From the NCBI RefSeq assembly GCF_002090135.1, contig NZ_BBRL01000007.1, positions 124,001-188,000 of the forward strand: a DNA stretch of 64,000 nucleotides, given 5' to 3'. The notes beneath the pieces were generated by a model, which was given only the letters and a program-made list of their open reading frames with translations, was not told the origin of the DNA and searched no databases. Shown here one piece after another: positions 53,817 to 61,851 of this stretch. The DNA is from Demequina sp. NBRC 110055. Its GTDB lineage: Bacteria > Actinomycetota > Actinomycetes > Actinomycetales > Demequinaceae. A program made the translations under genes and the position numbers. Every line of letters starts with the position of its first letter. Position 1 is the first letter of the stretch.

Positions 53817-54911
53817 ATGACCCTGCCCCTGCGCCCCGACCTCGCGGGGCTCGAGCCGTACGGCGCCCCGCAGCTGTCCGTCGCAGCGCGCCTCAACGTC
53901 AACGAGAATCCGTACTCGCCGCCGCCCGTGGTCGTCGACGCGATCACGCAGGCCGTGCGCAAGGTCTCCGAGGGACTCAACCGCTACCCAGATCGTGACT
54001 TCACGCTGCTGCGTCAGGACCTCGCGACGTACCTGGCAGCGGAGTCCTATGTCGACTTCGTCGAGGCGCGCAACATCTGGGCCGCGAACGGCTCGAACGA
54101 GGTCATGCTGCACCTCCACCAGGCCTTCGGCGGTCCTGGCCGCACCATCATGAGCTTTGCGCCCACGTATTCGATGTACCCCGAGTACGCGCGCGACTCG
54201 CTCACCGAGTACGTCGCCGTGCCGCGCAATGACGACTTCACGATCGACGTCGAGGCCGCCGTCGCGGCCATCCGGGAGCGCCAGCCCAGCCTCGTCATTG
54301 TCGCGAGCCCCAATAACCCCACGGGCACCGCGCTCACGCTCGACGAGGTGGAGGCCCTGTACGCCGCGACCGAGGACGTCGAGGGCGGCTGCGTGCTGGT
54401 GATCGACGAGGCGTACGCGGAGTTCAGGCGCGCCGGCGTGCCGAGCGCCGCGAGCCTCATCCCCACGCACCCCAACCTCGCCGTGAGTCGCACCATGTCC
54501 AAGGCGTTTGCCCTGGCAGGCGGCCGTCTGGGATACCTCGTCGCGCACGAGCCGCTGATCGACGCGCTGCGCGTGGTGCGCCTGCCGTACCACCTGAGCG
54601 CGGTGACCCAGGCGGTCGCGCGCGCCGCGCTGGCCCACCACCGCGAGCTCCAGGCGCAGGTCGACGAGATCCGCGCCGAGCGCGACGACACCGTCGAGTG
54701 GCTGCGAGAGCAGGGCTACACGGTCGCGGACACGGACGCGAACTTCTGCCTGTTCGGGCCCTTCGAGGACCGTGAGAAGGTATTTGAAGGGCTGCTCGCG
54801 CGCGGAGTGCTGATCCGCGTCACGGGTCCCGAAGGATGGCTGCGAGTGTCGATCGGCACCGCGACGGAGATGGCGCTGTTCCGCAGCGCCCTGATGGAGG
54901 TCACTGCATGA
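53817..54911 (+). CDS. hisC: Histidinol-phosphate aminotransferase
   Basis: HisC converts imidazole-acetol phosphate to histidinol phosphate with PLP. The 364-residue fold-type I enzyme has the N-terminal [23 protein letters not shown], the PLP Asp in VIDEAYAEF, and the PLP lysine in [17 protein letters not shown]. The ATG at 53817 is preferred over in-frame starts back to 53748, which would overlap the intergenic repeat and promoter. Its stop overlaps the hisB start (ATGA). Confidence 0.96.
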   Translation: MTLPLRPDLAGLEPYGAPQLSVAARLNVNENPYSPPPVVVDAITQAVRKVSEGLNRYPDRDFTLLRQDLATYLAAESYVDFVEARNIWAANGSNEVMLHLHQAFGGPGRTIMSFAPTYSMYPEYARDSLTEYVAVPRNDDFTIDVEAAVAAIRERQPSLVIVASPNNPTGTALTLDEVEALYAATEDVEGGCVLVIDEAYAEFRRAGVPSAASLIPTHPNLAVSRTMSKAFALAGGRLGYLVAHEPLIDALRVVRLPYHLSAVTQAVARAALAHHRELQAQVDEIRAERDDTVEWLREQGYTVADTDANFCLFGPFEDREKVFEGLLARGVLIRVTGPEGWLRVSIGTATEMALFRSALMEVTA

Positions 54912-55507
54912 GCCGCACCGGACGCATCGAGCGCGCCACGAGCGAGTCGCAGGTGCTCGTCGAACTCGACCTGGACGGCTCGGGCGAGACGGACATCGAC
55001 ACCGGCGTCCCGTTCTACGACCACATGCTCACCGCGCTGGGCAAGCACTCGCTGATGAATCTCACGGTCAAGGCGACCGGGGACGTGCACATCGACTCGC
55101 ACCACACGGTCGAGGACATCGCCATCTGCATCGGCGAGGCGCTCAAGATCGCGCTGGGCGACAAGGCTGGTATTTCCCGCTTTGGCGACGCCTTGGTGCC
55201 GCTCGACGAGGCCCTGGCGCAGTGCGTGGTCGACGTCTCGGGCCGCCCGTACTTCGTGCACGTCGGCGAGCCCGTCGGTCAGGCCACGCACCTGATCGGC
55301 GGCAACTTCGCGGGCTCACTGACCGGCCACGCGCTGGAGTCGATCGCCCACCACGCCGGCATCTGCGTCCACATGCGCGTGCTCGCCGGGCGCGACCCTC
55401 ACCACATTGTCGAGGCCCAGTTCAAGGCCCTCGCCCGGGCGCTGCGCTTCGCAGTGACGGCCGATGCGAGGGTCAAGGGCATCCCATCCACGAAGGGCGC
55501 GCTGTGA
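54908..55507 (+). CDS. hisB: Imidazoleglycerol-phosphate dehydratase
   Basis: HisB dehydrates imidazole-glycerol phosphate to imidazole-acetol phosphate with two Mn2+. The 199-residue monofunctional enzyme has [18 protein letters not shown], the metal motif [11 protein letters not shown] and its repeat [13 protein letters not shown]. It starts at the ATG overlapping the hisC stop and overlaps the next gene (GTGA). Confidence 0.97.
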   Translation: MSRTGRIERATSESQVLVELDLDGSGETDIDTGVPFYDHMLTALGKHSLMNLTVKATGDVHIDSHHTVEDIAICIGEALKIALGDKAGISRFGDALVPLDEALAQCVVDVSGRPYFVHVGEPVGQATHLIGGNFAGSLTGHALESIAHHAGICVHMRVLAGRDPHHIVEAQFKALARALRFAVTADARVKGIPSTKGAL

Positions 55508-56118
55508 CGCAGGACAGCCACGGCGGCAACGACGACCTGGGCGGCATCGAGATTCCTGACGACCTGTCGAGCCTCGACAGCGCCGCGCCCCAGGGCGAGA
55601 CCGGCCGCCATGTCGAGGAGGACACGGTCGCGATCTTCACGCCCATCCAGAACGGTCGCGTGCTGGCCGCGGTGTGCGCGCTCAACGGCGTGCAGGGCCG
55701 CTGCATCGAGACCTCCGCGGGTGCCTTTGCGGTGCTTGACGACACCTCGCGCGGCGCGACCGATGCCGCCGGCCAGGTGGTCAGTGCGTTCGTGAAGCAG
55801 CAGCCCATCCTCGCGATGGAGCGCCGCGCGGGCCAGATCACCATTCACCGCTGGATGGCAGGCGTGAAGGGCGACAAGCTGCCCCCGGGCCTCGCGCTCG
55901 ACGAGGCTCCCGGCGTCATCACGACCCTCATGAGCGGCGTGCAGACCATGGACGAACTTGCCATGACGCACCCCGGCAAGGTCTTCGACGCCCGCATGAG
56001 CAAGTTCCAGGCCTTCCGTGAGTTGCGCGCCGCGTCCAAGGACGCGAAGAAGGCCTACAAGGCTCAGCAGGAGAACAAGAAGAACTCCGACCCGAACCCC
56101 GACGGCTCGGGGGAGTAG
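55504..56118 (+). CDS. Uncharacterised protein encoded within the his operon
   Basis: This 204-residue protein's GTG start overlaps the hisB stop, so it is translated with it. I do not recognise a named domain. It has an acidic N-terminus, a compact central part ([31 protein letters not shown]) and a Lys-rich helical tail ([16 protein letters not shown]). There is no signal peptide or membrane segment, so it should be cytoplasmic. Tight coupling suggests a link to histidine synthesis or a nearby process; nothing in the sequence shows which. Confidence 0.75.
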   Translation: MTQDSHGGNDDLGGIEIPDDLSSLDSAAPQGETGRHVEEDTVAIFTPIQNGRVLAAVCALNGVQGRCIETSAGAFAVLDDTSRGATDAAGQVVSAFVKQQPILAMERRAGQITIHRWMAGVKGDKLPPGLALDEAPGVITTLMSGVQTMDELAMTHPGKVFDARMSKFQAFRELRAASKDAKKAYKAQQENKKNSDPNPDGSGE

Positions 56119-56122
56119 GGGC

Positions 56123-56137
56123 GGCCGATGCCGTGGC
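56123..56137 (+). repeat. Intergenic copy of the GGCCGATGCCGTGGC repeat
   Basis: This is an exact copy of the 15-mer, 4 bp after the stop codon of the his-operon protein gene. Together with the following bases (TGGC, then TCG) it also resembles the copy at 10501 over about 30 bp. Confidence 0.7.
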
Positions 56138-56180
56138 TGGCTCGGTCGCGGCGCTCACCGCTCGGAGGGCGTAGGCCCTG

Positions 56181-56897
56181 TTAGCGCACCCTGCTGTCGC
56201 GTAGGCGGGCCTCGGCGTCGCGCACCTTGGCCTCGGACTCGGCGATGCCCTTGTCGTAGCGCACCTGGGCGTCGTTGAGGCGGACCGTTGCCTGCTCATT
56301 GGCGGTGGCCACGGCCTGTTCGGCCTCGCGCGTGGCCTCGTCGCGCTGGCGGGTGACCTCGTCGACGTGCTCGCCGGCGCTCGTGATGCGCGCCGCAAGC
56401 CCTCGCACGGCGGACTCCTGATCGGGCTTGAAATCGATGGTCTCGCGGTGCTCGCCGTCCTCGATGGTGAGCGTCGTTCGGCGGGTGTCGTCGTCGCCCT
56501 CGGCCACGGGCGCGGCGCCGGCCGCCTCGGCGGTGGCGCTGAGTTGAGGCGTCACGGCGCGCGTCCCGCCAGGCGTGGTGAGCTCGAGCGAGGTGAGCGT
56601 GACGGTGCCAGCCGGCCCCTTGACCTGGTCGAGGCGGTCCGAGCCGATGGCGAGCGCACCGTCCAGTCGCGACTTCGCGTCCTTGACGGCGCGGTCGGTG
56701 TCCTTTTCCACGGCCTTGAAGTCGCTCTTGAGCTCGGAGACGCACTTCTTGTGTGCCTGCTGGGCGTAGTGGAGGTCGCGCTGTTCGGGGCTCATGGCGT
56801 TGACCTTGCGCCGGCGACTGAGCCGCAACGCGATTGTGATGAGCAGGAGCGCCACGGCAACCGCGGCGACAATGATCAGGATCTGCGTCATGTTCAT
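56181..56897 (-). CDS. Membrane-anchored coiled-coil protein of unknown function
   Basis: This 238-residue protein has one N-terminal membrane helix (about 4-24) followed by a basic stop-transfer patch (RLSRRRKV), a helical region (35-90), a short beta-like middle (TLTSLELTTPGG ... TLTIEDGEH) and a long C-terminal coiled coil (about 165-238), rich in Ala/Glu/Arg heptads. I do not recognise the family. The strong CAGGAGG before the ATG makes it a well-translated gene. It is divergent from hisH. Confidence 0.75.
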   Translation of the reverse strand: MNMTQILIIVAAVAVALLLITIALRLSRRRKVNAMSPEQRDLHYAQQAHKKCVSELKSDFKAVEKDTDRAVKDAKSRLDGALAIGSDRLDQVKGPAGTVTLTSLELTTPGGTRAVTPQLSATAEAAGAAPVAEGDDDTRRTTLTIEDGEHRETIDFKPDQESAVRGLAARITSAGEHVDEVTRQRDEATREAEQAVATANEQATVRLNDAQVRYDKGIAESEAKVRDAEARLRDSRVR

Positions 56898-56949
56898 GGG
56901 TGTACCTCCTGGTAGGGCAACGACGTTGGGGCGCCGTTCATGCCCTCGG

Positions 56950-56961
56950 TAGGCTTGCGGG
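56950..56961 (+). promoter_or_regulatory. TANNNT box placing hisH on a leaderless transcript
   Basis: TAGGCT (56950-56955) is 6 nt before the GTG at 56962, which argues for that GTG rather than the ATG directly following it. Confidence 0.5.
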
Positions 56962-57618
56962 GTGATGACCCCCGTCGTAACCGTCCTTGACTATGGCTTT
57001 GGCAACGTCCGTTCCGCGGTCCGTGCGCTCGAGCACGTGGGGGCGCGCGTCACCCTCACGGCAGACCGCGAGATCGCCGAGAATGCCGACGGCCTCGTGG
57101 TACCCGGCGTCGGAGCGTTCGAGGCCGTGATGGGTGGGCTGCGCTCCGTGCGCGGCGACCAGATCGTGGGCCGGCGCCTGTCGGGCGGACGCCCGGTGCT
57201 GGGGATTTGCGTGGGTCTTCAGGTCATGTTTGAGCGCGGCGTGGAGCACGGTGTCGAGGCCGAGGGCCTCGATCAGTGGCCCGGCACCGTCGAGCTGTTG
57301 CAGGCTCCCGTGGTGCCCAACATGGGCTGGGCCCCAGTCGATGTGCCGGAGGGTTCCACACTGTTCGATGGCGTCGAGGACGAGCGCTTCTACTTCGTGC
57401 ACTCGTACGGCGTGCGGGAGTTCCCGCTGGGCACGACGGAAGACACGGGCCGCTTCGCGGCGCCGCTCGTGACGTGGTCGGAGGCCGGGCCGGAGGGGCA
57501 CTCGGATCGATTTGTGGCGGCCGTCGAGAACGGGCCCCTCACGGCTACCCAGTTCCACCCCGAGAAGTCAGGCGAGGCGGGCCTGCACCTGCTGAAGAAC
57601 TGGGTGGAGTCGCTCTAG
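56962..57618 (+). CDS. hisH: Imidazole glycerol phosphate synthase glutaminase subunit
   Basis: HisH releases ammonia from glutamine for HisF. The 218-residue class I glutamine amidotransferase has the nucleophile Cys in VLGICVGLQ, the oxyanion region [10 protein letters not shown], and the catalytic His/Glu in [11 protein letters not shown] (56962) and ATG (56965) are adjacent starts; the -10 box spacing favours GTG. hisF, its obligate partner, is not in the window. Confidence 0.96.
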   Translation: MMTPVVTVLDYGFGNVRSAVRALEHVGARVTLTADREIAENADGLVVPGVGAFEAVMGGLRSVRGDQIVGRRLSGGRPVLGICVGLQVMFERGVEHGVEAEGLDQWPGTVELLQAPVVPNMGWAPVDVPEGSTLFDGVEDERFYFVHSYGVREFPLGTTEDTGRFAAPLVTWSEAGPEGHSDRFVAAVENGPLTATQFHPEKSGEAGLHLLKNWVESL

Positions 57619-57647
57619 CGCTGGCCGCCTCTCGCCGCCACACTGAG

Positions 57648-58112
57648 ATGGTGAGGACGATCTCGGGCGGTGGCATCGCGGCGGTGGCGCTGGTGCTCGC
57701 AGGTTGCGCGGGCGCCGCAGATCCCGCGCCGGGCGCCGAGGAGACGGGTGCCGGCGGCGAAGCCGCATGCGCCGCACCGATGGTGCTCTTCGCGCCGCTC
57801 GAGGCGGCTCCAGGTGACACCGTCACAGTGACGCTCGAGGGTATGTCGGACGACTGCTACGACACCGGACAGTACGGCGCCGGACCGGCGGGGGAACCCG
57901 AACCGATCGCTGAGGTCATGGAAGCGATTCTCGTCCCAGTCGACGGTGGGGCCGAGCTCGTGTCGGTGGACGTCTCGCTGGGCGAGTGGAACACCGGCAG
58001 CGCGGATTTGGTGCTCCCCGAAGGTGCGCCCGCCGGCGAGTACACGGCGACCGTCACGCCGGCGCCTGCAGTGTTGGATGTTCCCTCAACCCTGACCGTC
58101 ACCGCCGACTGA
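57648..58112 (+). CDS. Small predicted lipoprotein with beta-rich domain
   Basis: This 154-residue protein has a signal peptide with lipobox LAGC (Cys about 20), a Gly/Ala/Glu linker and a domain in which beta strands alternate (TVTVTLEGMSDDCYDTG ... GEYTATVTPAPAV), like an Ig-type fold. Two Cys (about 41 and 67) may form a disulfide. I do not recognise a family. Start ATG 57648; a GTG directly after it is also possible. Confidence 0.65.
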   Translation: MVRTISGGGIAAVALVLAGCAGAADPAPGAEETGAGGEAACAAPMVLFAPLEAAPGDTVTVTLEGMSDDCYDTGQYGAGPAGEPEPIAEVMEAILVPVDGGAELVSVDVSLGEWNTGSADLVLPEGAPAGEYTATVTPAPAVLDVPSTLTVTAD

Positions 58113-58159
58113 GGCCGGCTCGCCTCATCGCGGGCCGACCGTACTCCCGTATCACCGGA

Positions 58160-58846
58160 TTACCGCGAGCTTGCGTCGGCGCAGCAGTCGTCCTCGCAGG
58201 TGGTTTCGCTGCCGTGGAGCAGAGCACCTGAGGTCGTCGCGCAGCCGTCCCCGCGCCACGCCTCGAGCCCCTCGCGCACCGCGAAGCCGGCGATGACCAG
58301 CGCGGCGAGAGGGTCGGCCCACCACCAGCCGAGCGCGGCGTTGAGGACGAGCCCCACGAGAAGCGCCGCCGAAAGGTAGCTACACAGCACCAGCTGCCGA
58401 GAGTCGGCGATGGCCGTCGGGGAGCCGAGCTCACGGCCCGTGCGCCGCTCGAACCACGCGACACCGGGCATGATCGCGAGGGAGGCCGCCGCAAGCGCGA
58501 TGCCCACGGGCGAGACTTCTGCGGCTTCGGCACCCAGGAGCGCACGCCCCGCGTCGAACGTCACGACGAGGGCGAGGGCAAAGAACGCCCCCGCGATGAG
58601 GCGCAGCGTGACGCGCTCGCGCGTCCGTGGGTCGGGGGCGGCGAACTGCCAGGCAACAAAGGCGGCCGATGCCACTTCTACGACGGAGTCCAGCCCAAAC
58701 CCGAGAAGCGCGCTTGACGATGCCGCCGCACCCGCGGCCAGAGCAATGGCCGCCTCGGCGATGTTGTAGACGATGGTGCCCGCGACGATCAGCCGGATGC
58801 GCCGGCGCAGCACTGCGGCGCGGTCGGGCAGGAGTGTGGTCGTCAT
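58160..58846 (-). CDS. Cation transporter (CDF-like), ArsR-linked
   Basis: This 228-residue protein has about five to six membrane helices and CDF-family features: GFGLDSVVEVASAAFVAWQF in helix 2 (acidic pair), and ADSRQLVLCSYLSAALL, then WWWADPLAALVIAGFAVREG. The C-terminus is Cys-rich (DGCATTSG ... TCEDDCCAD), possibly binding the exported metal. It is predicted to export a divalent or heavy metal ion. The ATG overlaps the ArsR stop (TGATG), so the regulator and pump form one operon. No cytoplasmic CDF dimer domain follows, as in other short members of this group. Confidence 0.87.
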   Translation of the reverse strand: MTTTLLPDRAAVLRRRIRLIVAGTIVYNIAEAAIALAAGAAASSSALLGFGLDSVVEVASAAFVAWQFAAPDPRTRERVTLRLIAGAFFALALVVTFDAGRALLGAEAAEVSPVGIALAAASLAIMPGVAWFERRTGRELGSPTAIADSRQLVLCSYLSAALLVGLVLNAALGWWWADPLAALVIAGFAVREGLEAWRGDGCATTSGALLHGSETTCEDDCCADASSR

Positions 58847-59238
58847 CAGCAGGTGCATCCTTCCGAGTCGCAGCAGGCGGGGTTCAGTGTGACCGTGAGG
58901 GCGAGCATCGCGTCGAGGGCTTCGGCGAGCGCGGGGTGGGCGAGCGAATAGTGCATGTGGCGACCCCGCCGTTCGGCCACGACGAGCCCGCATCCACGCA
59001 AGTGGGAGAGGTGGTTGGACATCGACTGGCGGCTCACGCCGAGCTCGGATGCCAGGTCCGCAGGGCAGTGGCTGCCGTGACGCAGCGCCAGCACGATCGC
59101 GGCGCGGGTGGCGTCCGACAGGGCGTGGCCGATGTGGGCGACCGCGGCTGTGTGCTCGGGACGCGCGCAGCGGATGTGGTCACGCGGTTCCGTCGCGATG
59201 GTGGTCGCGGTGGTCGAGGTCGGTACGGCGATCGTCAT
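58846..59238 (-). CDS. ArsR/SmtB-family metal sensor, CmtR-like
   Basis: This 130-residue winged-helix repressor has its recognition helix in SRQSMSNHLSHLRGCGLV and the wing at RRGRHMHYSL. Candidate metal ligands are Cys24, Cys58, Cys83 (RGCGLV, equivalent to a CmtR ligand) and the C-terminal ACCDSEGCTC. The mycobacterial Cd/Pb sensor CmtR has an extra Cys in its recognition helix where this protein has His79. The exact metal is therefore open. The start at 59238 has a candidate operator 15 bp upstream; very long in-frame extensions run antisense through priA. Confidence 0.9.
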   Translation of the reverse strand: MTIAVPTSTTATTIATEPRDHIRCARPEHTAAVAHIGHALSDATRAAIVLALRHGSHCPADLASELGVSRQSMSNHLSHLRGCGLVVAERRGRHMHYSLAHPALAEALDAMLALTVTLNPACCDSEGCTC

Positions 59239-59252
59239 GTCCACGACGTTAA

Positions 59253-59268
59253 TACATCGTCCGCTGTA
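59253..59268. promoter_or_regulatory. Candidate ArsR operator
   Basis: TACA-TCGTCCGC-TGTA is a short inverted repeat 15 bp upstream of the arsR-like start and within the divergent region to priA. Its size and place suit autoregulation by the ArsR protein. Confidence 0.4.
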
Positions 59269-59346
59269 CTGTCGAGGAGTGGGGCCGGACCCGGTGAGCC
59301 ACACAACCCCGCGCCCCGGTAGCCTGGACCCGCCGCGCACGACGCG

Positions 59347-59361
59347 GCCACGGCATCGGCC
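59347..59361 (-). repeat. Intergenic copy of the GGCCGATGCCGTGGC repeat
   Basis: This is an exact reverse-strand copy of the 15-mer, located in the priA 5' leader 37 bp before its start codon. Confidence 0.7.
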
Positions 59362-59397
59362 GCCCTCGCCGGTGCGACACGACTTGAAAGCGAGACC

Positions 59398-60135
59398 ATG
59401 ACCGACTCCCCGCGCCTCGAGCTCCTTCCCGCCGTCGACGTCGCCGACGGCCAGGCCGTCCGCCTCACGCAGGGCGAGGCCGGCTCGGAGACCAGCTACG
59501 GCTCGCCGCTGAAGGCGGCTCAGGACTGGGTCGACGGCGGAGCGGAATGGATCCACCTCGTGGACCTCGACGCGGCCTTCGGACGCGGCTCGAACGCCGA
59601 CCTGCTGGCCGAGGTGGTCAGGAGCGTCGACATCAAGGTCGAGATGAGCGGCGGCATCCGCGACGACGAGTCGCTCGAGGCGGCGCTCGCGACCGGCTGC
59701 CACCGCGTCAACATCGGCACCGCCGCCCTCGAGAACCCCGAGTGGACCCGCGCGGCGATCGCCAAGCACGGCGACCGCGTCGCGGTGGGCCTCGACGTGC
59801 GCGGCACGACCTTGTCTGGCCGTGGCTGGACGCGCGACGGGGGAGACCTGTGGGAGGTGCTCGCACGCCTGGACGCCGAGGGCTGCGCGCGCTACGTGGT
59901 CACCGACGTGAAGAAGGACGGCATGCTCTCGGGCCCGAACCTCGAGCTGCTGGGCCAGGTTGCGGAGGCGACGAGCGCGCCCGTGGTGGCCTCGGGCGGC
60001 ATCTCCTCCCTCGACGACATCGCGGCGATTCGCACGCTCGTCGGCACGGGCGTCGAGGGCGCGATCGTGGGCAAGGCGCTGTACAACGGCAACTTCACCC
60101 TGCCGCAGGCGCTCGACATCGCCGGTCGCCCGTAG
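59398..60135 (+). CDS. priA: Phosphoribosyl isomerase A (HisA, possibly bifunctional with TrpF)
   Basis: The 245-residue TIM-barrel enzyme isomerises ProFAR to PRFAR in histidine synthesis. The catalytic Asp residues are in [10 protein letters not shown] (strand 1) and [14 protein letters not shown] (strand 5), and phosphate is bound by [10 protein letters not shown] and [10 protein letters not shown]. In actinobacteria this protein is usually PriA and also does the TrpF reaction of tryptophan synthesis; this is inferred from lineage, since trp genes are not in the window. hisF does not follow. Confidence 0.93.
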   Translation: MTDSPRLELLPAVDVADGQAVRLTQGEAGSETSYGSPLKAAQDWVDGGAEWIHLVDLDAAFGRGSNADLLAEVVRSVDIKVEMSGGIRDDESLEAALATGCHRVNIGTAALENPEWTRAAIAKHGDRVAVGLDVRGTTLSGRGWTRDGGDLWEVLARLDAEGCARYVVTDVKKDGMLSGPNLELLGQVAEATSAPVVASGGISSLDDIAAIRTLVGTGVEGAIVGKALYNGNFTLPQALDIAGRP

Positions 60136-60159
60136 GCGAGACTCCGGGCCCGGTCCTGC

Positions 60160-60255
60160 CTGCACTCCGGCACGTCATGCGGCCGACTGACGGGCGCGTA
60201 CGCCGATATCTGCACCCCCATACGTCATGTGGCGGATCGACGTGCGCGAGTGCAG
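60160..60255 (+). repeat. Imperfect tandem repeat bounded by an 8-bp inverted repeat
   Basis: A unit starting CTGCACTCCGGCACGTCATG (60160) recurs, diverged, 50 bp later (CTGCACCCCCATACGTCATG at 60210), at roughly 70% identity over ~44 bp. The whole block starts with CTGCACTC and ends with GAGTGCAG. It sits in the 200-bp gap between priA and the SseB-like gene. Confidence 0.5.
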
Positions 60256-60323
60256 GTGGCCTGGGGCGCCGTAGCCACGCGGCCCCTCGCGCGCCTCGCG
60301 TGAGCCGCGTCACCGCCACCCCG

Positions 60324-60336
60324 TAGCATCGATGGC
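60324..60336 (+). promoter_or_regulatory. TANNNT box placing the SseB-like gene on a leaderless transcript
   Basis: TAGCAT (60324-60329) is 7 nt before the ATG at 60337 with no Shine-Dalgarno. Confidence 0.45.
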
Positions 60337-61062
60337 ATGAGCGACGCCGAGCCCTCCAAGGAGATCCCCGAGTCGATCTTTGCCGACGACGACGGTTCGG
60401 CCGATGCCCACCTGGCGCAGGCGCTGATCCGCCACTCGCGCGGCAAGGCGCCATTGGCCGATGTCGTCGACGCGCTCGCGTACGCGCGCGTGCTGATCCC
60501 GGTCCTCGCCCAGGGCGAGCAGCGCCACATGGGCAAGCACGGGCTCGAGCAGGACGCGGTCGCCTCGACGGGCGTGGTCGCGGTGCAGATGCCCGACGGT
60601 CGCGCGGCGCTGCCCGTCTTCACCGACGTCGACGCCGTGCAGGCGTGGAACGCCCAGGCGCGGCCCATCCCCGCCGAGGGTCCGCGTGCCGCGCTCGCCG
60701 CGATCGCCGAGGGCTGGTCGTCGCTCGTAGTGAACCCCGGCATGGAGACCGTCCTGATCCCACGCCCGGCGGTGTGGGCGCTCGGTCAGGGACAGCCGTG
60801 GCAGCCTGCGATCGAGGACGGCGTGGTGAGCGACGCGATCCGGGACGCGATCGTGACGGCCGTGACCCTCGACGAGGCCCTCCGAGCGGTCGATGCCGTC
60901 CCGGGCAGGGGAGCGGAGATCGCCGTGGTGCTCACGCTCGTGGGCGGCCTCACCCGGCCCGAGGTCGATGCCGTGGTGGAGAGGGTCCAGCGCGAGCTCT
61001 CGCACTCCGACGTCGTGGCCCAGCGCATCGACTCGCTCGAGCTGCGCCTTGCGACGGCCTAG
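60337..61062 (+). CDS. SseB-family protein
   Basis: This 241-residue cytoplasmic protein has the SseB N-terminal domain (about 25-140: LAQALIRHSRGKAPLADV, LIPVL, ALPVFTDVDAVQAWN) and a second alpha/beta half (SDAIRDAIVTAV ... LTLVGGLTRPEVD). SseB-type proteins are widespread and poorly understood; in actinobacteria they often lie between priA and infC, as here. No catalytic motif is seen. It converges on the trypsin-like gene with 6 bp between stops. Confidence 0.83.
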   Translation: MSDAEPSKEIPESIFADDDGSADAHLAQALIRHSRGKAPLADVVDALAYARVLIPVLAQGEQRHMGKHGLEQDAVASTGVVAVQMPDGRAALPVFTDVDAVQAWNAQARPIPAEGPRAALAAIAEGWSSLVVNPGMETVLIPRPAVWALGQGQPWQPAIEDGVVSDAIRDAIVTAVTLDEALRAVDAVPGRGAEIAVVLTLVGGLTRPEVDAVVERVQRELSHSDVVAQRIDSLELRLATA

Positions 61063-61068
61063 CGCAGG

Positions 61069-61851
61069 CTAGTTGAGCCCGGCGGCCGCGCCGGAGCCTC
61101 CCAAGGCAGCGGCGCACGCCGACGACTGCGGCACCAGCAGTTTGGGCTGTGCCAGCAGCGAGTTCAGCATGGAGACGGGAACGATATAACTCTGATCCGT
61201 CGTGTTCGAGCGCGCGTAGACCACACCCACCACGTCGCCGTCCTCATTCAAGACGGGCGAGCCGGAGGAGCCAGGCTGCACGACCGCGGTGGTCGCGAGC
61301 ACGGTGCCCACGGCGCCGCCGTCGTTGTTCTCGACCGGGTCCTTGGTCGCTCCCAGGACCACGCCGGTGGTGGTGGTGAGGCGGCCGCCGTTGGGGTAGC
61401 CCACGACGGTGATGGCGTCGCCCTCCGCGGGGTCCTCCTGCGCGAGCGCGGCGAAGGCGCCGCCCATCGCGGTGGTGGTCTTGAGGATGGCGAGGTCGGC
61501 CACGGTCGTGACCTCGGCTGCCTCGACCTCGATCACCCGGCCATCGTGGGTCGACACCTCGAGTGTCGCCGAGTCGTTGATGACGTGCCGGTTCGTCACG
61601 AGCGTGAACGCGTCGAGGGCGAAGCCGGACCCGGTCGTGACGGCGCCGCAGCCGCTGTTGCGCACGCGCACCGTCATGCGCTGAGCCGCGGAGAAACCGT
61701 CGGGAGACAGGGCGACGTTGTTCTGCTCCGGTGCGGCCGAGGGCGCGGGCACCCAGTTCGTGGGCATCGCGCCAGGGGTCGCGGGCAGGGCCGCGCAGCC
61801 GGTCAGCGCGAGGGCTCCGGCGGCGAGGGTGACGGCGAGCGCGCGCCTCAC
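61069..61851 (-). CDS. Trypsin-like serine protease lipoprotein
   Basis: This 260-residue protein has a lipoprotein signal (lipobox LTGC, Cys19) and a trypsin-fold protease domain with His89 (VTNRHVIN), Asp119 (TVADLAIL) and Ser196 (PGSSGSPV). It lacks a PDZ domain, so it is not a full HtrA/DegP. It is predicted to act on the outer face of the membrane. The GTG at 61851 overlaps the stop of the upstream coiled-coil gene (GTGA), which fixes the start and shows co-translation. Confidence 0.88.
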   Translation of the reverse strand: MRRALAVTLAAGALALTGCAALPATPGAMPTNWVPAPSAAPEQNNVALSPDGFSAAQRMTVRVRNSGCGAVTTGSGFALDAFTLVTNRHVINDSATLEVSTHDGRVIEVEAAEVTTVADLAILKTTTAMGGAFAALAQEDPAEGDAITVVGYPNGGRLTTTTGVVLGATKDPVENNDGGAVGTVLATTAVVQPGSSGSPVLNEDGDVVGVVYARSNTTDQSYIVPVSMLNSLLAQPKLLVPQSSACAAALGGSGAAAGLN

